Assembly: GCA_937888775.1 (NCBI GenBank)
Contig: CALAQT010000066.1
Coordinates: 1-64,000 of the forward strand
Length of the DNA: 64,000 nt
Direction: 5' to 3'
Source of the DNA: an uncultured Actinomycetes bacterium
GTDB lineage: Bacteria > Actinomycetota > Thermoleophilia > Solirubrobacterales > Solirubrobacteraceae
A program made the translations under genes and the position numbers. Each line of letters opens with the position of its first letter. Position 1 is the stretch's first letter. The notes under the pieces are model-generated. The model did not search any database, had not been told where the DNA came from, and worked only from the letters and a program-made list of their open reading frames with translations. Positions 45,445-55,500 of the stretch are shown in pieces.

Positions 45445-46700
45445 GCCGCCGATCCGCGCATTCGCGCGTCGGTGTCGACGATGGTCCGTTCGCCGGCACC
45501 AAGGACGTGTTCGACAAGAAAACTGCGGCGGCCAACCTTCCACAGCGCCATGCCGCGGGGCAGCTGCGCCAGATATTCGGCCTCGAGCTCGTTCAATTCG
45601 AGAAGCTCCCGCGTCGCCTCGATCTCGGACGGCGGCTGGCTGTAGGCAACCACGGTCTCGGAATCGCTGAGCAGCCCACGGGCGAGCTTCATCTGTCGCG
45701 ACCCCTCGGCGCCGGCGGCGAGCAGATCACTCAGACGGTGGAGGACGGCGATGTACTGCACACCGTGGGCGCGAGCGAGCTTGTAGCTGGCGGCCATCCA
45801 CTCGGCGGTCTCGTGGTTGCCGAGCACAGCCCACGCCTCGTCGAGGACCACGATCCGCTTGCGGCCGTCCGGGTGACGGAGCCGATTCTGCAGCCATGCG
45901 GCAACGCAGATCATGAGGATGCCGAGTGCCGATGATTGATAGACGGCCGACAGATCGAAGCTGACGATGGGCGCGTCCAGACGTAGGGTTCCCGATGTCG
46001 GGCCATCAAACATGCCACGCAGATCGCCGTCGACGAGACGCCGCAGGGCAAGGCCGGCGGTGCGCGTGGTCACGGTGAGCCCGTCCACCGTGGTGCGGGC
46101 CCGCTGCGCCGCGTCGGCCGAGGGAGCCAGCAGCGCGTCGACGACCCCGCGCAAGGTGGGCGACTGCTCCCGACGCGTGGCGTCAACGATGGCACCCTCC
46201 ACGCCCACGAGTTCATCGGGTGTCACGGGACGACCGAGGCTGGCGCCGAGCAGTGCGGATGTCAGACCGACGCGAAACTGGAGGACATCCTCGATGTCGA
46301 CGCTGCCGAGATGCTGTGCGTCCAGGGGGTTGAGGCGGATGTCGCCACCGGGGCGCAGGGCGATCGGCGTCGTCCCCACCGCTGCGCAGAGCGGTCCGTT
46401 CTCGCCCTTGGGGTCGAGCATGATCGCCTGCCGGTTGAAGACCAGTTGACGAAAGACAAGCGTCTTCACGAACGCTGACTTGCCCCGTCCGATCTGGCCG
46501 AGCACGAGCATGTTCGGGCCGGTGAGCTGTCCACTCGCGTACAGCTCCCACGGGTCGTAGCAGAAGGAGCCGCCGTGATAGTCGCGTCCGATGTAGACGC
46601 CGCGCGCCCCCAGTGAGGACTGGGCGATGCCCGGGTAGACGACCTGCAGGTGCGCCGTGCTGGCGCGGTGGGGCGGGTGGTGGATGCGGTCGAAGATCAC
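45441..46700 (-). CDS. VirB4/TraC-like conjugation ATPase
   Basis: 419 residues from GTG 46700, which overlaps the upstream stop by 4 bp. Walker A is VLGQIGRGKSAFVKTL; the Walker B region is RKRIVVLDEAWAVLGN; AIMLDPKGENGPL and HRLSDLLAAG follow. It matches the C-terminal ATPase half of VirB4 proteins that energise type IV secretion. In this actinobacterial-type arrangement the N-terminal half is supplied by the preceding SCO6880-like protein. It is membrane-associated from the cytoplasm. Confidence 0.85.
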   Translation of the reverse strand: MIFDRIHHPPHRASTAHLQVVYPGIAQSSLGARGVYIGRDYHGGSFCYDPWELYASGQLTGPNMLVLGQIGRGKSAFVKTLVFRQLVFNRQAIMLDPKGENGPLCAAVGTTPIALRPGGDIRLNPLDAQHLGSVDIEDVLQFRVGLTSALLGASLGRPVTPDELVGVEGAIVDATRREQSPTLRGVVDALLAPSADAAQRARTTVDGLTVTTRTAGLALRRLVDGDLRGMFDGPTSGTLRLDAPIVSFDLSAVYQSSALGILMICVAAWLQNRLRHPDGRKRIVVLDEAWAVLGNHETAEWMAASYKLARAHGVQYIAVLHRLSDLLAAGAEGSRQMKLARGLLSDSETVVAYSQPPSEIEATRELLELNELEAEYLAQLPRGMALWKVGRRSFLVEHVLGAGERTIVDTDARMRGSAA

Positions 46701-48205
46701 GCGAGCCCGCGCCCCAATGGCAAGGTGTAGGTGAAGGCGAGATCGTGTTCGCCATCCATGCGGCGGAGATCGAGACGGCAATTGCGCGCCTGGAGCTCGA
46801 CCTCACCACACGCTGCGTCGAGGGTGTCGACCGACGCTGCCGTGACCGTCAGGTAGCCGGAGAAGCGGTAGTCGGCATGCCCGTCGGCGAATTCACGCTC
46901 GCGCTGCTCGATGGCCTCGGCTTGGCGATGGCTGCGGATCGGCGTCCGAAAGCCATGCTTGGAACGGAGCATCTCGTCGCTGATGTGGGCGGTCTGCGCC
47001 GCCTCGAGGTCGCGTTGCGCTCGGCCTGGATCGACCGGCGCCATGGTGACCGAGAACGTCAGCCGAGCCGTGGACTGCAGCAGGAGTGGCACCAGGAAGT
47101 TGGGCCCGACGTCGATGCGTGGCCACTCGCTGATCCAGTAGGTCGCGTGGGCGCAGCCGCCATCGGTGACGAGGTGACGCCAGGCGGACAGCGTGCTCTG
47201 CGGACCGGCGCCGGAGAGCGCCACGCCTGCGTTCGCGGGGTCGGTGGCAGCGCGGCGGCTCAGCGGCTGGGTGGCGAGCGGATCCCACGCCTGGCGGTAC
47301 GTCTCCGCCAGCAATCGCGGAGGCAGCACCCCCTCGACGCGGATCTGGGCGCGGGTGAGCTGCGATTGCAGCTGGGATAGGGTCCGCAGCAGCACGATCG
47401 CCGCGCCCTGATCGTGACCGCCGGCCGTGGCGATCGCCCTGCCGGCCCGCCGGTTGGAGATCGCCAGAGCAACGAGGACCTCCTGGGTCTGCGTCACCGG
47501 CGCTGCCGCTTCGACGAGGCCGAGGTAGCTGCGGAAGATGGCACTGCCGCGATCGACGGTCCCGGCCTCGTCGAGGTACCGGGCGAGACCGTCGGGATCC
47601 TCGGCGACGTTGCGCACGACGAGCTGGACTGCGCTCACCGGACTGCCGTGGTAGGCGAGGGAGGAGAGGGCTGAGCCCCATGCCGAGAGCTGGACCGCCT
47701 TCTCCCGATCGCTCAGGAGCGCGTACGAGGATCCGCTGACCCGGAGCACACCGACATAGGCACCTCGCGCGGTGTCCTTGACCATGCCGACCGTGCCGTC
47801 GCCGACATCGACGCTCAGAAGATGGACGCCGCGCAGGGCGGGCGGGTTGTTGCCGTTGCCGTTGCCGTCGCCGCGCGGTTCGAGAATCTCCCCGCCCAGA
47901 GTGACCACCAGGCCGGCCGTTGCTGCGCTGCTCCGCCAGGCCGGCGCGATGAGTCGACGCCGGAGCAGGACGGGGATCCACTCGTCGAGCCCCCGCCCGC
48001 CAAGGGGAAGTAGCGCCAGCGCGATGGCCGCGACCGCTCCCACCACCGCCAGCCCACCGGCGAGGAGAGAGCCGCGGCTGCCGAGCAGGAGGACGATGCC
48101 CAGTGCGCCACCACTGGCGAGGATGGCGAGCTGGCCAAGGCGGAGCCCGAGAACCACACCGCTGCGGTCCAGCGGTCCGAACTGGTACCGAACGCTGTCA
48201 TTCAC
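46697..48205 (-). CDS. SCO6880-family conjugation protein (PrgI/VirB3-VirB4 N-terminal-like)
   Basis: 502 residues from GTG 48205 (VNDSVRYQFGPLDRSG). Two hydrophobic segments near residues 25-70 are followed by a soluble domain with GVLRVSGSSYALLSDREKAV and YWISEWPRIDVGPNFLVPLL. This is the SCO6880 family, which corresponds to fused VirB3 and the N-terminal part of VirB4 in actinobacterial integrative elements. It overlaps both neighbouring genes by 4-8 bp. Confidence 0.8.
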   Translation of the reverse strand: MNDSVRYQFGPLDRSGVVLGLRLGQLAILASGGALGIVLLLGSRGSLLAGGLAVVGAVAAIALALLPLGGRGLDEWIPVLLRRRLIAPAWRSSAATAGLVVTLGGEILEPRGDGNGNGNNPPALRGVHLLSVDVGDGTVGMVKDTARGAYVGVLRVSGSSYALLSDREKAVQLSAWGSALSSLAYHGSPVSAVQLVVRNVAEDPDGLARYLDEAGTVDRGSAIFRSYLGLVEAAAPVTQTQEVLVALAISNRRAGRAIATAGGHDQGAAIVLLRTLSQLQSQLTRAQIRVEGVLPPRLLAETYRQAWDPLATQPLSRRAATDPANAGVALSGAGPQSTLSAWRHLVTDGGCAHATYWISEWPRIDVGPNFLVPLLLQSTARLTFSVTMAPVDPGRAQRDLEAAQTAHISDEMLRSKHGFRTPIRSHRQAEAIEQREREFADGHADYRFSGYLTVTAASVDTLDAACGEVELQARNCRLDLRRMDGEHDLAFTYTLPLGRGLA

Positions 48206-49586
48206 CACCGCTCTCCGCGTCGTTTCCCGGCGCAGCGCCTGTCCGAGGTGAGACCGCAGGCGCTGACGATCCGACCGACGATGCCGGAGTCGATGAACCG
48301 GCCGGGGTTGGGTCGTTGCCGGTCGCCGGTGCCGCCCCCTGGGCCCTTTTGCCGCCGGCGATTGCGAGTGCGCCACCGCCGAGGCCACGAAGGCCGTTGC
48401 CGAGCGGCTGCATCCGGCGGGCGCCGGCGTCAAGCGCGGAGCGCGCCTGGCCTGGGGCGTGTCCGACCGCCGTGGCGGCGCCAGAGACGCGACCAGGTGC
48501 TCCGCCGACGGCGGACTTGCCGTAGCCGACGCCCCGGCGCAGCATCCGACCGCCGAAGCGTGCGCCCATGCCCGCCACGGCACCGACGGCGGCAGCCTCA
48601 GCGATGGGGATGAGTGCGAACAGCGCGAAGGGGGCGAAGGCGATCACCGCGAAGATGACCGCCCCGACGAGCAGAGGCGCGAAGCTCTGCGCGTCGCCGG
48701 CCGTCAGTGCGCCGGCGCCCACCATGAACGCGAATGCCATGACCAGCTTGCTGCAGGTCATGACCACGAGGAACTCCACCGTCTTCTTCAACGCGGTGCG
48801 GGAGCCCTGCCAGAGTGTCGCCACCGAAATGATGGGGACAAAGGCGACGACGAGGTAGATCATCGCGCTGCGCACGAACAGTTCGATGTACGCGATCAGG
48901 GTTGTCACGATGATGACGATGCAGATGATCACCACGGCGAAGTCGGCGCCGACGTTGCTGGGGTCGAACTTGCTCGTCCACGTCTGAAAGTCGGCAACCG
49001 TTCCGCCGACCACCCACCCGCTCAGCGCATCGATGACAGCGAAGCCCCGTTGCAGCACCGCGATGAAGGTGAAACAGAGCACCACGATGAGCGGCAGGCG
49101 CACGAGCACCGTTTTCAGGGTGCTTCCGATATCGCCGCGTACGACCCCGGCGATGATGGTCATCACAACCAGGGGCACGGCGAGCAGTCCGGCTATGGCG
49201 AGCGCTCCGGGCTGGCCCGGAAAGGTCCCCCCCTGATGCGGAACGTTGCCGTAGTAGACCTGCTGGAACCATGGCGATCCGAACGAGGGGCGCGTCGACG
49301 TTCCGGAGCCGAACTCATTGAGAAAAAGGCCGGTGGTCTCGACTGCGCCGGACATGACCCAGCGCGTGACCGTCGTCGCCACCGAGTCGCCCGCGAAATG
49401 GGCGATGTTGTCGAACGCGCCTTTCCAACAGGCACCGTCCCACGGGGCGACGATGCCGAAATGGTCGTTGGCATTCTTGGTGCACTGCGCGGCTGCGCTG
49501 TTGTCAGCGTCAGCCCTCATGGGGGTGATCACCACCATCGCGAGCGCGATCAGGAATGGAGCAAGCAGCATGCGGGCGCGGCGCAT
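48198..49586 (-). CDS. VirB6/TrbL-like polytopic conjugation protein
   Basis: 462 residues: a signal peptide (MLLAPFLIALAMVVITPMRA), a Cys-containing extracellular part, then about six to seven hydrophobic segments between residues 125 and 330 and a Gly/Ala/Arg-rich tail. This topology and its place in the operon identify the inner-membrane channel component. Family assignment is by topology more than by motif. Confidence 0.7.
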   Translation of the reverse strand: MRRARMLLAPFLIALAMVVITPMRADADNSAAAQCTKNANDHFGIVAPWDGACWKGAFDNIAHFAGDSVATTVTRWVMSGAVETTGLFLNEFGSGTSTRPSFGSPWFQQVYYGNVPHQGGTFPGQPGALAIAGLLAVPLVVMTIIAGVVRGDIGSTLKTVLVRLPLIVVLCFTFIAVLQRGFAVIDALSGWVVGGTVADFQTWTSKFDPSNVGADFAVVIICIVIIVTTLIAYIELFVRSAMIYLVVAFVPIISVATLWQGSRTALKKTVEFLVVMTCSKLVMAFAFMVGAGALTAGDAQSFAPLLVGAVIFAVIAFAPFALFALIPIAEAAAVGAVAGMGARFGGRMLRRGVGYGKSAVGGAPGRVSGAATAVGHAPGQARSALDAGARRMQPLGNGLRGLGGGALAIAGGKRAQGAAPATGNDPTPAGSSTPASSVGSSAPAVSPRTGAAPGNDAESGGE

Positions 49587-49587
49587 C

Positions 49588-50301
49588 TCAGCCTGCCCCG
49601 AACGCGGTGAAGTTGACGAGCTGCGCGGGAAGTGTGCTGGCCTGGGGGAGCGATGGCTCGCGGGGCGTGGGCGCCCATTGGGTGTCCAGCAGCTCGCTGC
49701 CCTCGAGCTTCCAGGCTCCGTCGACCCAGCGGAGATGCAGGGTCTCCGTCACGTACGCCGATGCCGGGGCGTAGCCCTGGTCGATGGCGACGATCTGCTC
49801 GCTCCAGACCGAGACTGCAGCGGTCGTGGGCGCGTAGGCGTCGACCCGATAGCCGAGCGGGATACAGGAGATGTAGACCCGGCCTCCCTGAGCGGCGGCG
49901 CTGATGGCACCGGTCTCGCTGTCCACCTGGGCAGCCTCCGCCTGCGCGATGCTGGCGGCGGCGCCCCGCTTGTCTGGGGTGAGCAGGCCTTCGATTGCCG
50001 TCTGGTACTGCGCGGGCGACGTCACGAGCGCACCGCCGAGGGTGCAGTCGGTCTCCGCCGCGGCGGTGATGGCGCCGGCCTGGGTTTGCGGAGCTGGCCC
50101 GTGCGCCGGAGCGGTCGGAAGCGCGGCAACCGGCGGGGCGGGGGTGGCCTGGCCGGCCGCGGGCGGATGGGGAGCAGAGCCGGCGGTGCCCTTCCCGAGA
50201 GCGAAGCCGGTGGCCAGGACCAGCAGGAGTCCCAGGCCGATCCCGGCTCGACGCCGGGACGGCGTGGGCGCTGCGTACGGGTCGCGGAAGAGGCGTCGCA
50301 T
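49588..50301 (-). CDS. Membrane-anchored conjugation protein (VirB8/TcpC-like position)
   Basis: 237 residues from ATG 50301, with GGAGG 6 nt upstream. One N-terminal helix (AGIGLGLLLVLATGFALG), a Pro/Ala linker to residue about 65 and a C-terminal domain of 150 residues (TPDKRGAAASIAQAEAAQVD, VSVWSEQIVAIDQGYAPASA, LHLRWVDGAWKLEGSELLDT). The helix plus NTF2-like C-terminus resembles VirB8/TcpC pore proteins, but no specific motif proves this. Confidence 0.6.
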   Translation of the reverse strand: MRRLFRDPYAAPTPSRRRAGIGLGLLLVLATGFALGKGTAGSAPHPPAAGQATPAPPVAALPTAPAHGPAPQTQAGAITAAAETDCTLGGALVTSPAQYQTAIEGLLTPDKRGAAASIAQAEAAQVDSETGAISAAAQGGRVYISCIPLGYRVDAYAPTTAAVSVWSEQIVAIDQGYAPASAYVTETLHLRWVDGAWKLEGSELLDTQWAPTPREPSLPQASTLPAQLVNFTAFGAG

Positions 50302-50303
50302 GC

Positions 50304-50603
50304 TCATCCTCCGCTGACCTGGGTGCCCAGGCCGAAGGCGAAGGTGACGATGGCGGCCGCCCCGCCGATGAGGAAGGCACCGATGAAGCCTCCCAGGGCC
50401 GCGGCCTTGCCGCGCTCGGCCCAATGGGGATTGCCCGAGTGGCGGCCGATCCCCAGCGAGACGCCGCCGAGCACCATCGCGGCGATGCAGCTGGCGATGC
50501 CGAGCCACATCAGCCCGCTGAGCAGCTGTTGGAGCTGCGGGGCGCCCGGGACGTCGCTTGCATTGGGCGACGAGTTGACGATGCCGGCCAGGACGGTGGG
50601 CAT
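50304..50603 (-). CDS. VirB2/TrbC-like small membrane protein
   Basis: 99 residues with two hydrophobic helices (LMWLGIASCIAAMVLGGVSL and ALGGFIGAFLIGGAAAIVTF), separated by a basic loop. Size and topology fit the pilin-like VirB2/TrbC components of conjugation systems. It is followed within 2 bp by the membrane-anchored protein, so the genes are co-transcribed. Confidence 0.65.
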   Translation of the reverse strand: MPTVLAGIVNSSPNASDVPGAPQLQQLLSGLMWLGIASCIAAMVLGGVSLGIGRHSGNPHWAERGKAAALGGFIGAFLIGGAAAIVTFAFGLGTQVSGG

Positions 50604-50621
50604 GGGTGGTCCCTCCTCGAC

Positions 50622-50870
50622 TTATCGGTTGCTTCGACGGGTGCGAGGCATGGCGAGGCGGCCGCGGGCATACAGGACCGAGGCCATGCGGGCGTGATCG
50701 GTCAGTGCCGATGGGTTGCCGCCAGAGGCGAACGGAGCCGCGATGTCAGGAATGGCGATCAGCCCCAGAGGGCCGAGCGTCAGAGTGGGAGTTGCGGTTC
50801 CGTCGCCGGCGGATGGACTGCTAGGGCTGGTGCTGAGGCGTCGGCTGCGACGTGTGGTGAAGCTGTCCAT
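50622..50870 (-). CDS. Small hypothetical protein, first gene of the conjugation operon
   Basis: 82 residues, basic at both ends (FTTRRSRRL and AMPRTRRSNR) with LGPLGLIAIPDIAAP in the middle. No family recognised. It ends 18 bp before the pilin-like gene and lies just downstream of the palindromic repeats, consistent with being the leading gene. Confidence 0.5.
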   Translation of the reverse strand: MDSFTTRRSRRLSTSPSSPSAGDGTATPTLTLGPLGLIAIPDIAAPFASGGNPSALTDHARMASVLYARGRLAMPRTRRSNR

Positions 50871-50888
50871 GCCGACACCCTAGGGGGA

Positions 50889-50920
50889 GTACGTACACAT
50901 AGTGTCTCCATTTACGTACG
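50889..50920 (-). promoter_or_regulatory. Paired TACGTA palindromes upstream of the conjugation operon
   Basis: GTACGTAC at 50889-50896 and TACGTACG at 50913-50920 are each self-complementary, and their centres lie 23 bp apart, about two helix turns. Position just upstream of the first operon gene suggests a repressor site. From 50921 to 51575 no gene is supported; a short plus-strand GntR-like scrap (LANEIGAAGQLPLGAHL) ends at 51044. Confidence 0.5.
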
Positions 50921-51575
50921 CAGTTTTTGGGCCGGTCGCCGGGCCTCGCCCTGCCGAGTGAATTTCACCGCCGCCGCGAGGTCCCGGATGCTCGCCAACG
51001 AGATCGGTGCGGCCGGGCAGCTCCCTTTGGGGGCTCATCTGTAACGGACGGCGTCCCTGATCCGGCTACCTCTCTGTGGGCCAGAGCGCCGCATCCGCCA
51101 CCCGGCCTCTCATCGCCCAGGACGCCCCACGTGCGGCATGTTCGCCGCCTGTAGCAAGCCGGGCTCCGGGACAGACATGACGCTGTAGAGGCCACCAGCG
51201 GAGGAACTCAGTCGGAACCCGCGGTGTAACGAACCGGGGACGCCGCTGCGTGCCCTACCCTTCAGCGGACCGATCAATTACCCGGTGCTGGTGGTCACAG
51301 CAGCCGGACCCGTCTCGTGCTCGCGCAACCTATGGCGGTGAAAGCGCGGACGAAAGGTCGACCTCCTTCGTGAGAGCCCCGCGATTCCTGAGCCCCCTCA
51401 GGACTGTGGCCGCCGCCTGGCGCCGTTCTTGGTCCACATGCCTTCGACCTTCGCGCACCGCCCTCTCCGGCGCCACGACGGGGCGCCACCCGGACCCCTC
51501 GCCTCAATCCGGCGCAGGCCGAGCGCTATTGTGGCCCGCCAGTGCCATTTTGGGTGAACAAAGCCGCTGCCATTC

Positions 51576-52148
51576 TTATGAACAGTCGCACTCAGCCAAA
51601 CGTTCAACCGCCCGTCTGGTAATGGCTCGCTGCAACACCCGCATCAGCGGACTAGCGACTCCAGTCAGCAACGTTCCCGGAACAGAGCGCGCGGTCAGCA
51701 CCACAAAGACACCATCACCGTCTTGATGCACCTCGAATGTGGCCACCCCGCGCTCCGGATGCCCCTGCAAAGTCACATATGCGAAGCCCGCGCGCCGGGA
51801 GCCGTCAGACGGTGCAACCGTGTCCCAAACGTCCACCACTCGCGTTGCTGACTCGACGAAAATCACACCCACCCCAATCCGCTGCACGATGGTGGAACCG
51901 CGAGCAATCGGTCCATCGGGCGTGATCAGGTGTCCCACCAATGACGGAGGAAAGATGTCGTAGTCGAGCAGTCGCCGCCGCACCCGTTCAAACGCGGTGG
52001 TAGTCGTCTCACTCTCGGCGACACGCACAGGCCTTCGATATGTGTCCAGACGCGCTCGGTCCGGCCCATTGCGATCCGCTGTAGGTTCTCGGTGTAGGTA
52101 TCGCCGAAGGTCAGCGGTCGACGGCGCATGGCTCAGGACGACGCGCAT
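51576..52148 (-). CDS. DUF1990 (UPF0548) family protein
   Basis: 190 residues with the family pattern FERVRRRLLDYDIFPPSLVG, then GSTIVQRIGVGVIF, AGFAYVTLQGHPERGVATFEV and VVLTARSVPGTLL. This is a START-like fold of unknown function found in actinobacteria and plants. It follows the RHS/immunity pair by 13 bp on the same strand, so it may be co-transcribed. Confidence 0.85.
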   Translation of the reverse strand: MRVVLSHAPSTADLRRYLHREPTADRNGPDRARLDTYRRPVRVAESETTTTAFERVRRRLLDYDIFPPSLVGHLITPDGPIARGSTIVQRIGVGVIFVESATRVVDVWDTVAPSDGSRRAGFAYVTLQGHPERGVATFEVHQDGDGVFVVLTARSVPGTLLTGVASPLMRVLQRAITRRAVERLAECDCS

Positions 52149-52161
52149 CTCGATGGCAACG

Positions 52162-52503
52162 CTATTTGGGAAAGATCCTTCCCGCGGTCAGCAGAATGGC
52201 GGCTAGGTTGCATAGCAATAAAGGCACCGCCAGCGTGAAAACGATCACGGTCCACCACGAATGAAGCGGGTCAGATGCTCGACTGATGCGGCGCCTGGCG
52301 ATCACGGCAAAGACCGACTCCACACCTGCGGCAACCAGGGCGATGGCCAACGGCTGCCAATACCCAGTCGCGATCGCGCCCCAGATGCCCACAGCCATGA
52401 CCACCAGCACCGAGGCAGCCCAGGCACCGACGACAACCACAACAGGTAACGCGAGCGACCGCCGATAGATGCGCCGTGCTCGCGACTCCGAAGCCATCTT
52501 CAT
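52162..52503 (-). CDS. Three-TM protein, candidate immunity partner of the RHS protein
   Basis: 113 residues from ATG 52503, which overlaps the RHS stop (ATGA). Hydrophobic segments lie at about 18-45 (LPVVVVVGAWAASVLVVMAV), 48-70 and 85-108 (WTVIVFTLAVPLLLCNLAAI). Cognate immunity genes usually follow polymorphic-toxin genes directly, and membrane immunity proteins are common when the toxin attacks membranes. This is inference; no family was recognised. Confidence 0.6.
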   Translation of the reverse strand: MKMASESRARRIYRRSLALPVVVVVGAWAASVLVVMAVGIWGAIATGYWQPLAIALVAAGVESVFAVIARRRISRASDPLHSWWTVIVFTLAVPLLLCNLAAILLTAGRIFPK

Positions 52504-55500
52504 CCCCGGAGACGACTCGCCAGCGTGTCCCAGGTGCTCCCCACTGCCCATGCTTGGTCAATCCCGTGCGTGACCCAGCCAAACGTAAGGTCGTAAAGAC
52601 CACCCACCGGGCCACTGTCATAGTTGAACGTGTCGTGGCCGGTAACGTCGAACATCACGTGCCCGCGTGAATCGACCCAGGATGAAAAGCGAATCGTTGA
52701 GCCCTCTCCTTCGATATGTCCAGGAAGCGCCGTGAATTTCAGAACCGCCACGTTCCCTTCCATGCCGGCTTCGTCGACGTGAACGGGATTCTCTGCGCCC
52801 GCTGACCCGAGGCTGTAATTGCCGCCCTGACAAATCGTGCTGCTTGAAGACCCGAGCGGGCCGATGAAGCCGGGGCCGTGCACTGTATATGGGAAGGAGA
52901 GGTTCTTGATGGAGAATGGGAATTCGTAGCCGGCATGATTGGTTAGCCACCACAGCACAGAAGCCGGCGAGCCCCCAGTGCCAAGGTCATACGAGCGGTA
53001 ATAGTCGTAGTCCAGCCCGGTCGGATCGCAGTGACTGAGAGGTGAACCGCCAGCATACCCATATGGCGACATCGTCTTGGCGACGGCGGGGTCCATGGTC
53101 AAAAACTGCGATGTACTTGGATCATAATACCGCGCCCGCAGGTAGTACAACCCGGACTCGCCATCTCGGTACTCACCTGTAAACTCGAACGGGTTGGTTA
53201 CCGAACCGGTGGTGCCGACGGTGCTTCCGTACGGATCGAATTGGTACGTCTGCTGCACCGTCCCAGTGGCATCGGTGAGCGCGCGAGTCGATCCGATGTC
53301 GTCGTGGTGGTACCACAGCGTCGTCGTCCCGTGAATCTGCTCGAGCACCTGGCCACCGGGCCCATAAACATAGTCCGTCGTCGAGGACGAGGTCTTCTCC
53401 TCGAGGAGGAGTGGTAGAGCACCAGCGAGATTCCACGTGTCCGTCGTGGTCACACCGGCCGCCGTCTTCCTCATGCGCAGGCCTGCTCCATCGTAGGAGT
53501 AGCTTCCTACTGTGGTCGGGCTAGTGCATGACGATCCTGTTCCAGTCTTGATGCTCACGAGCCGGTTGGCCAGATCATATGTATCGCAGGTAGCGGGCCC
53601 GGAGGTAGGGACACTCGCAGTGCGGTTGCCACTAGCGTCGTAGGAGTACACGGTCGCCCCGCTCGGGGGACTCGCGCAGGCATTCGTGCTGGTGCCTGTG
53701 ACCGACCAGCACTGCTCATCGGCGTTGTTGAACTGCTGCGTCCTGCTGGTACTGTTGAGCTTGGTGAGGTTGTCAGCAGCGTCGTAGGCGAAGGAGTTGG
53801 CTCCACTCGGCGGGCTGCTGCAGGCAGAGCTGTTTGCCGAGCCCGCGTAGCAGACTTGTTCCAGCGGGGTGTACTTGTACGCGGTCTGGTTGGTAGGAGC
53901 CGAGCTATCCGAGGTCAGCCAGCCAGCCGAATCGTGGCCATACGTCGCTGAGAGAAACGTCGTCGACCCCTTCTTGTCGGTGATCGAGGTCAGGTAGTCG
54001 CCCTTGTTGTAAGCCAGTTTGTCCACGACCGAGCTGGCCGCAGGCAGCGTGTAGGTGGTCAAGTTCGAGTTGGGGTCATATGCGAACGTTGTGGTGGCGC
54101 CGTTCCAATCCTGAACTTTGGTCCACCGCCCCGCGCTGTCGTACGTGTCGGTCGCCGAATGCGTACCCCCTGGATATGTGACGGTCAGGGGCAGGTTGCG
54201 CAGGTTGTACGTGTAGCCGATGGTGCCATTCCCTCCCTCGGTCACCGAGGTCATCCTGTGCAGGGAGTCGAAGACTTGGATCCAGTTGCCGGTGCCGTCC
54301 GTCCAGGAGATCTTTTGCCCGTCGGCGTCGTAGTGGATCGCCGTGACATTCGGGGTAATTCCATCGCTGTAGGTTACCGAGGTCATTTCGCCGGCAGCGT
54401 CGTAGACGTTGGTGGCGCACTTCAGGCCCGTCGAGCAGTTGCCTCCTGGGGATTGTGTCGTCAGGAGGTTGCCATCGCCGTCGTACGCGTAGATTGTCTG
54501 GTCGCCGACGGCATCCTTCACGGACGTTCTCTGAGCCAAGCTATTATAGCCGTACGCTTGAACAGCGTTGCCCTTGCCATCCTTCTGATCCAGAATCGTT
54601 CCGTCAGCATTGTAGTCCGTCACGACTGTGGAGTTGTCAGCTCGTTTGACCTGGGTCTTCTCGTTGGCAAGGTCGAATGTGTACGTCGTGATGTGCCCGT
54701 CTGCATCCGTGACGCTGACCACGTTTCGATCGGCATCGTATCCGTACGTTGTTGCGTGACCGAGAGGATCGGTCGCTGTTTGAACATCTCCCCATTCGTC
54801 GGTCGTTCCCGTACCGGGTACCACGTAGCTATATGTTGTGGTGTATTGACTCGCGCAGTTGCACCCGGTCACATTCCCGCTGGGACTGACAGCTGTCACC
54901 TTCCAGCCCAGAGAGTTGAAGGTAGCAGTGGATTGGTTCCCAATCGGGTCGGTTGTTGACGTGCGATATCCGTAACCTGTAGCGTCATAGCCATATTGCC
55001 ACGTCTTTCCGTCCGGGTCGACCATGCTGGTTACGTCTTCTGGGTGTGCACCGTTGGCGTGGTTGTAGGTGATGAGCTGGTTCACCGCAGGGCTTGATGG
55101 GATGAGCGGCGTGGATGTTGTGCTGAGGTTTCCCCGCGTGCCGTACGTGTTGGTGGTCTGGACTTGGTTAGGGTCGGTAACCGTCAAAGTATCATTTAGC
55201 GAGTCGTACGTCTCCGACGTAACATGGCCGAGGGCGTCAGTGGCGGACAGAAGATTTCCGGAACTGTCATACGTCATGCTGGTCGTCTGCCCGTTCGGGT
55301 CGACGATAGCTGTAATCCCGAGCGTCGTGGGGTCGTACGTGTAACTAGTCGTTGTGGCTGACGACGTGCCAAAGCCCCTGGTTACGGAGGAGCGCAGACT
55401 GTAATAGTACTGCTCGAAAGTTACGTTGCTCATGGGGTCGGTGATTGTGGTCGTGCCACCCGACGGTGACGTGAAGTCGCCGGTGTAAACGAAAGTCGTT

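Noticed and set aside
50960..51044. GntR-type HTH start
   Set aside because: Only about 20 residues resemble the family before a stop; not enough to call a gene or a pseudogene.
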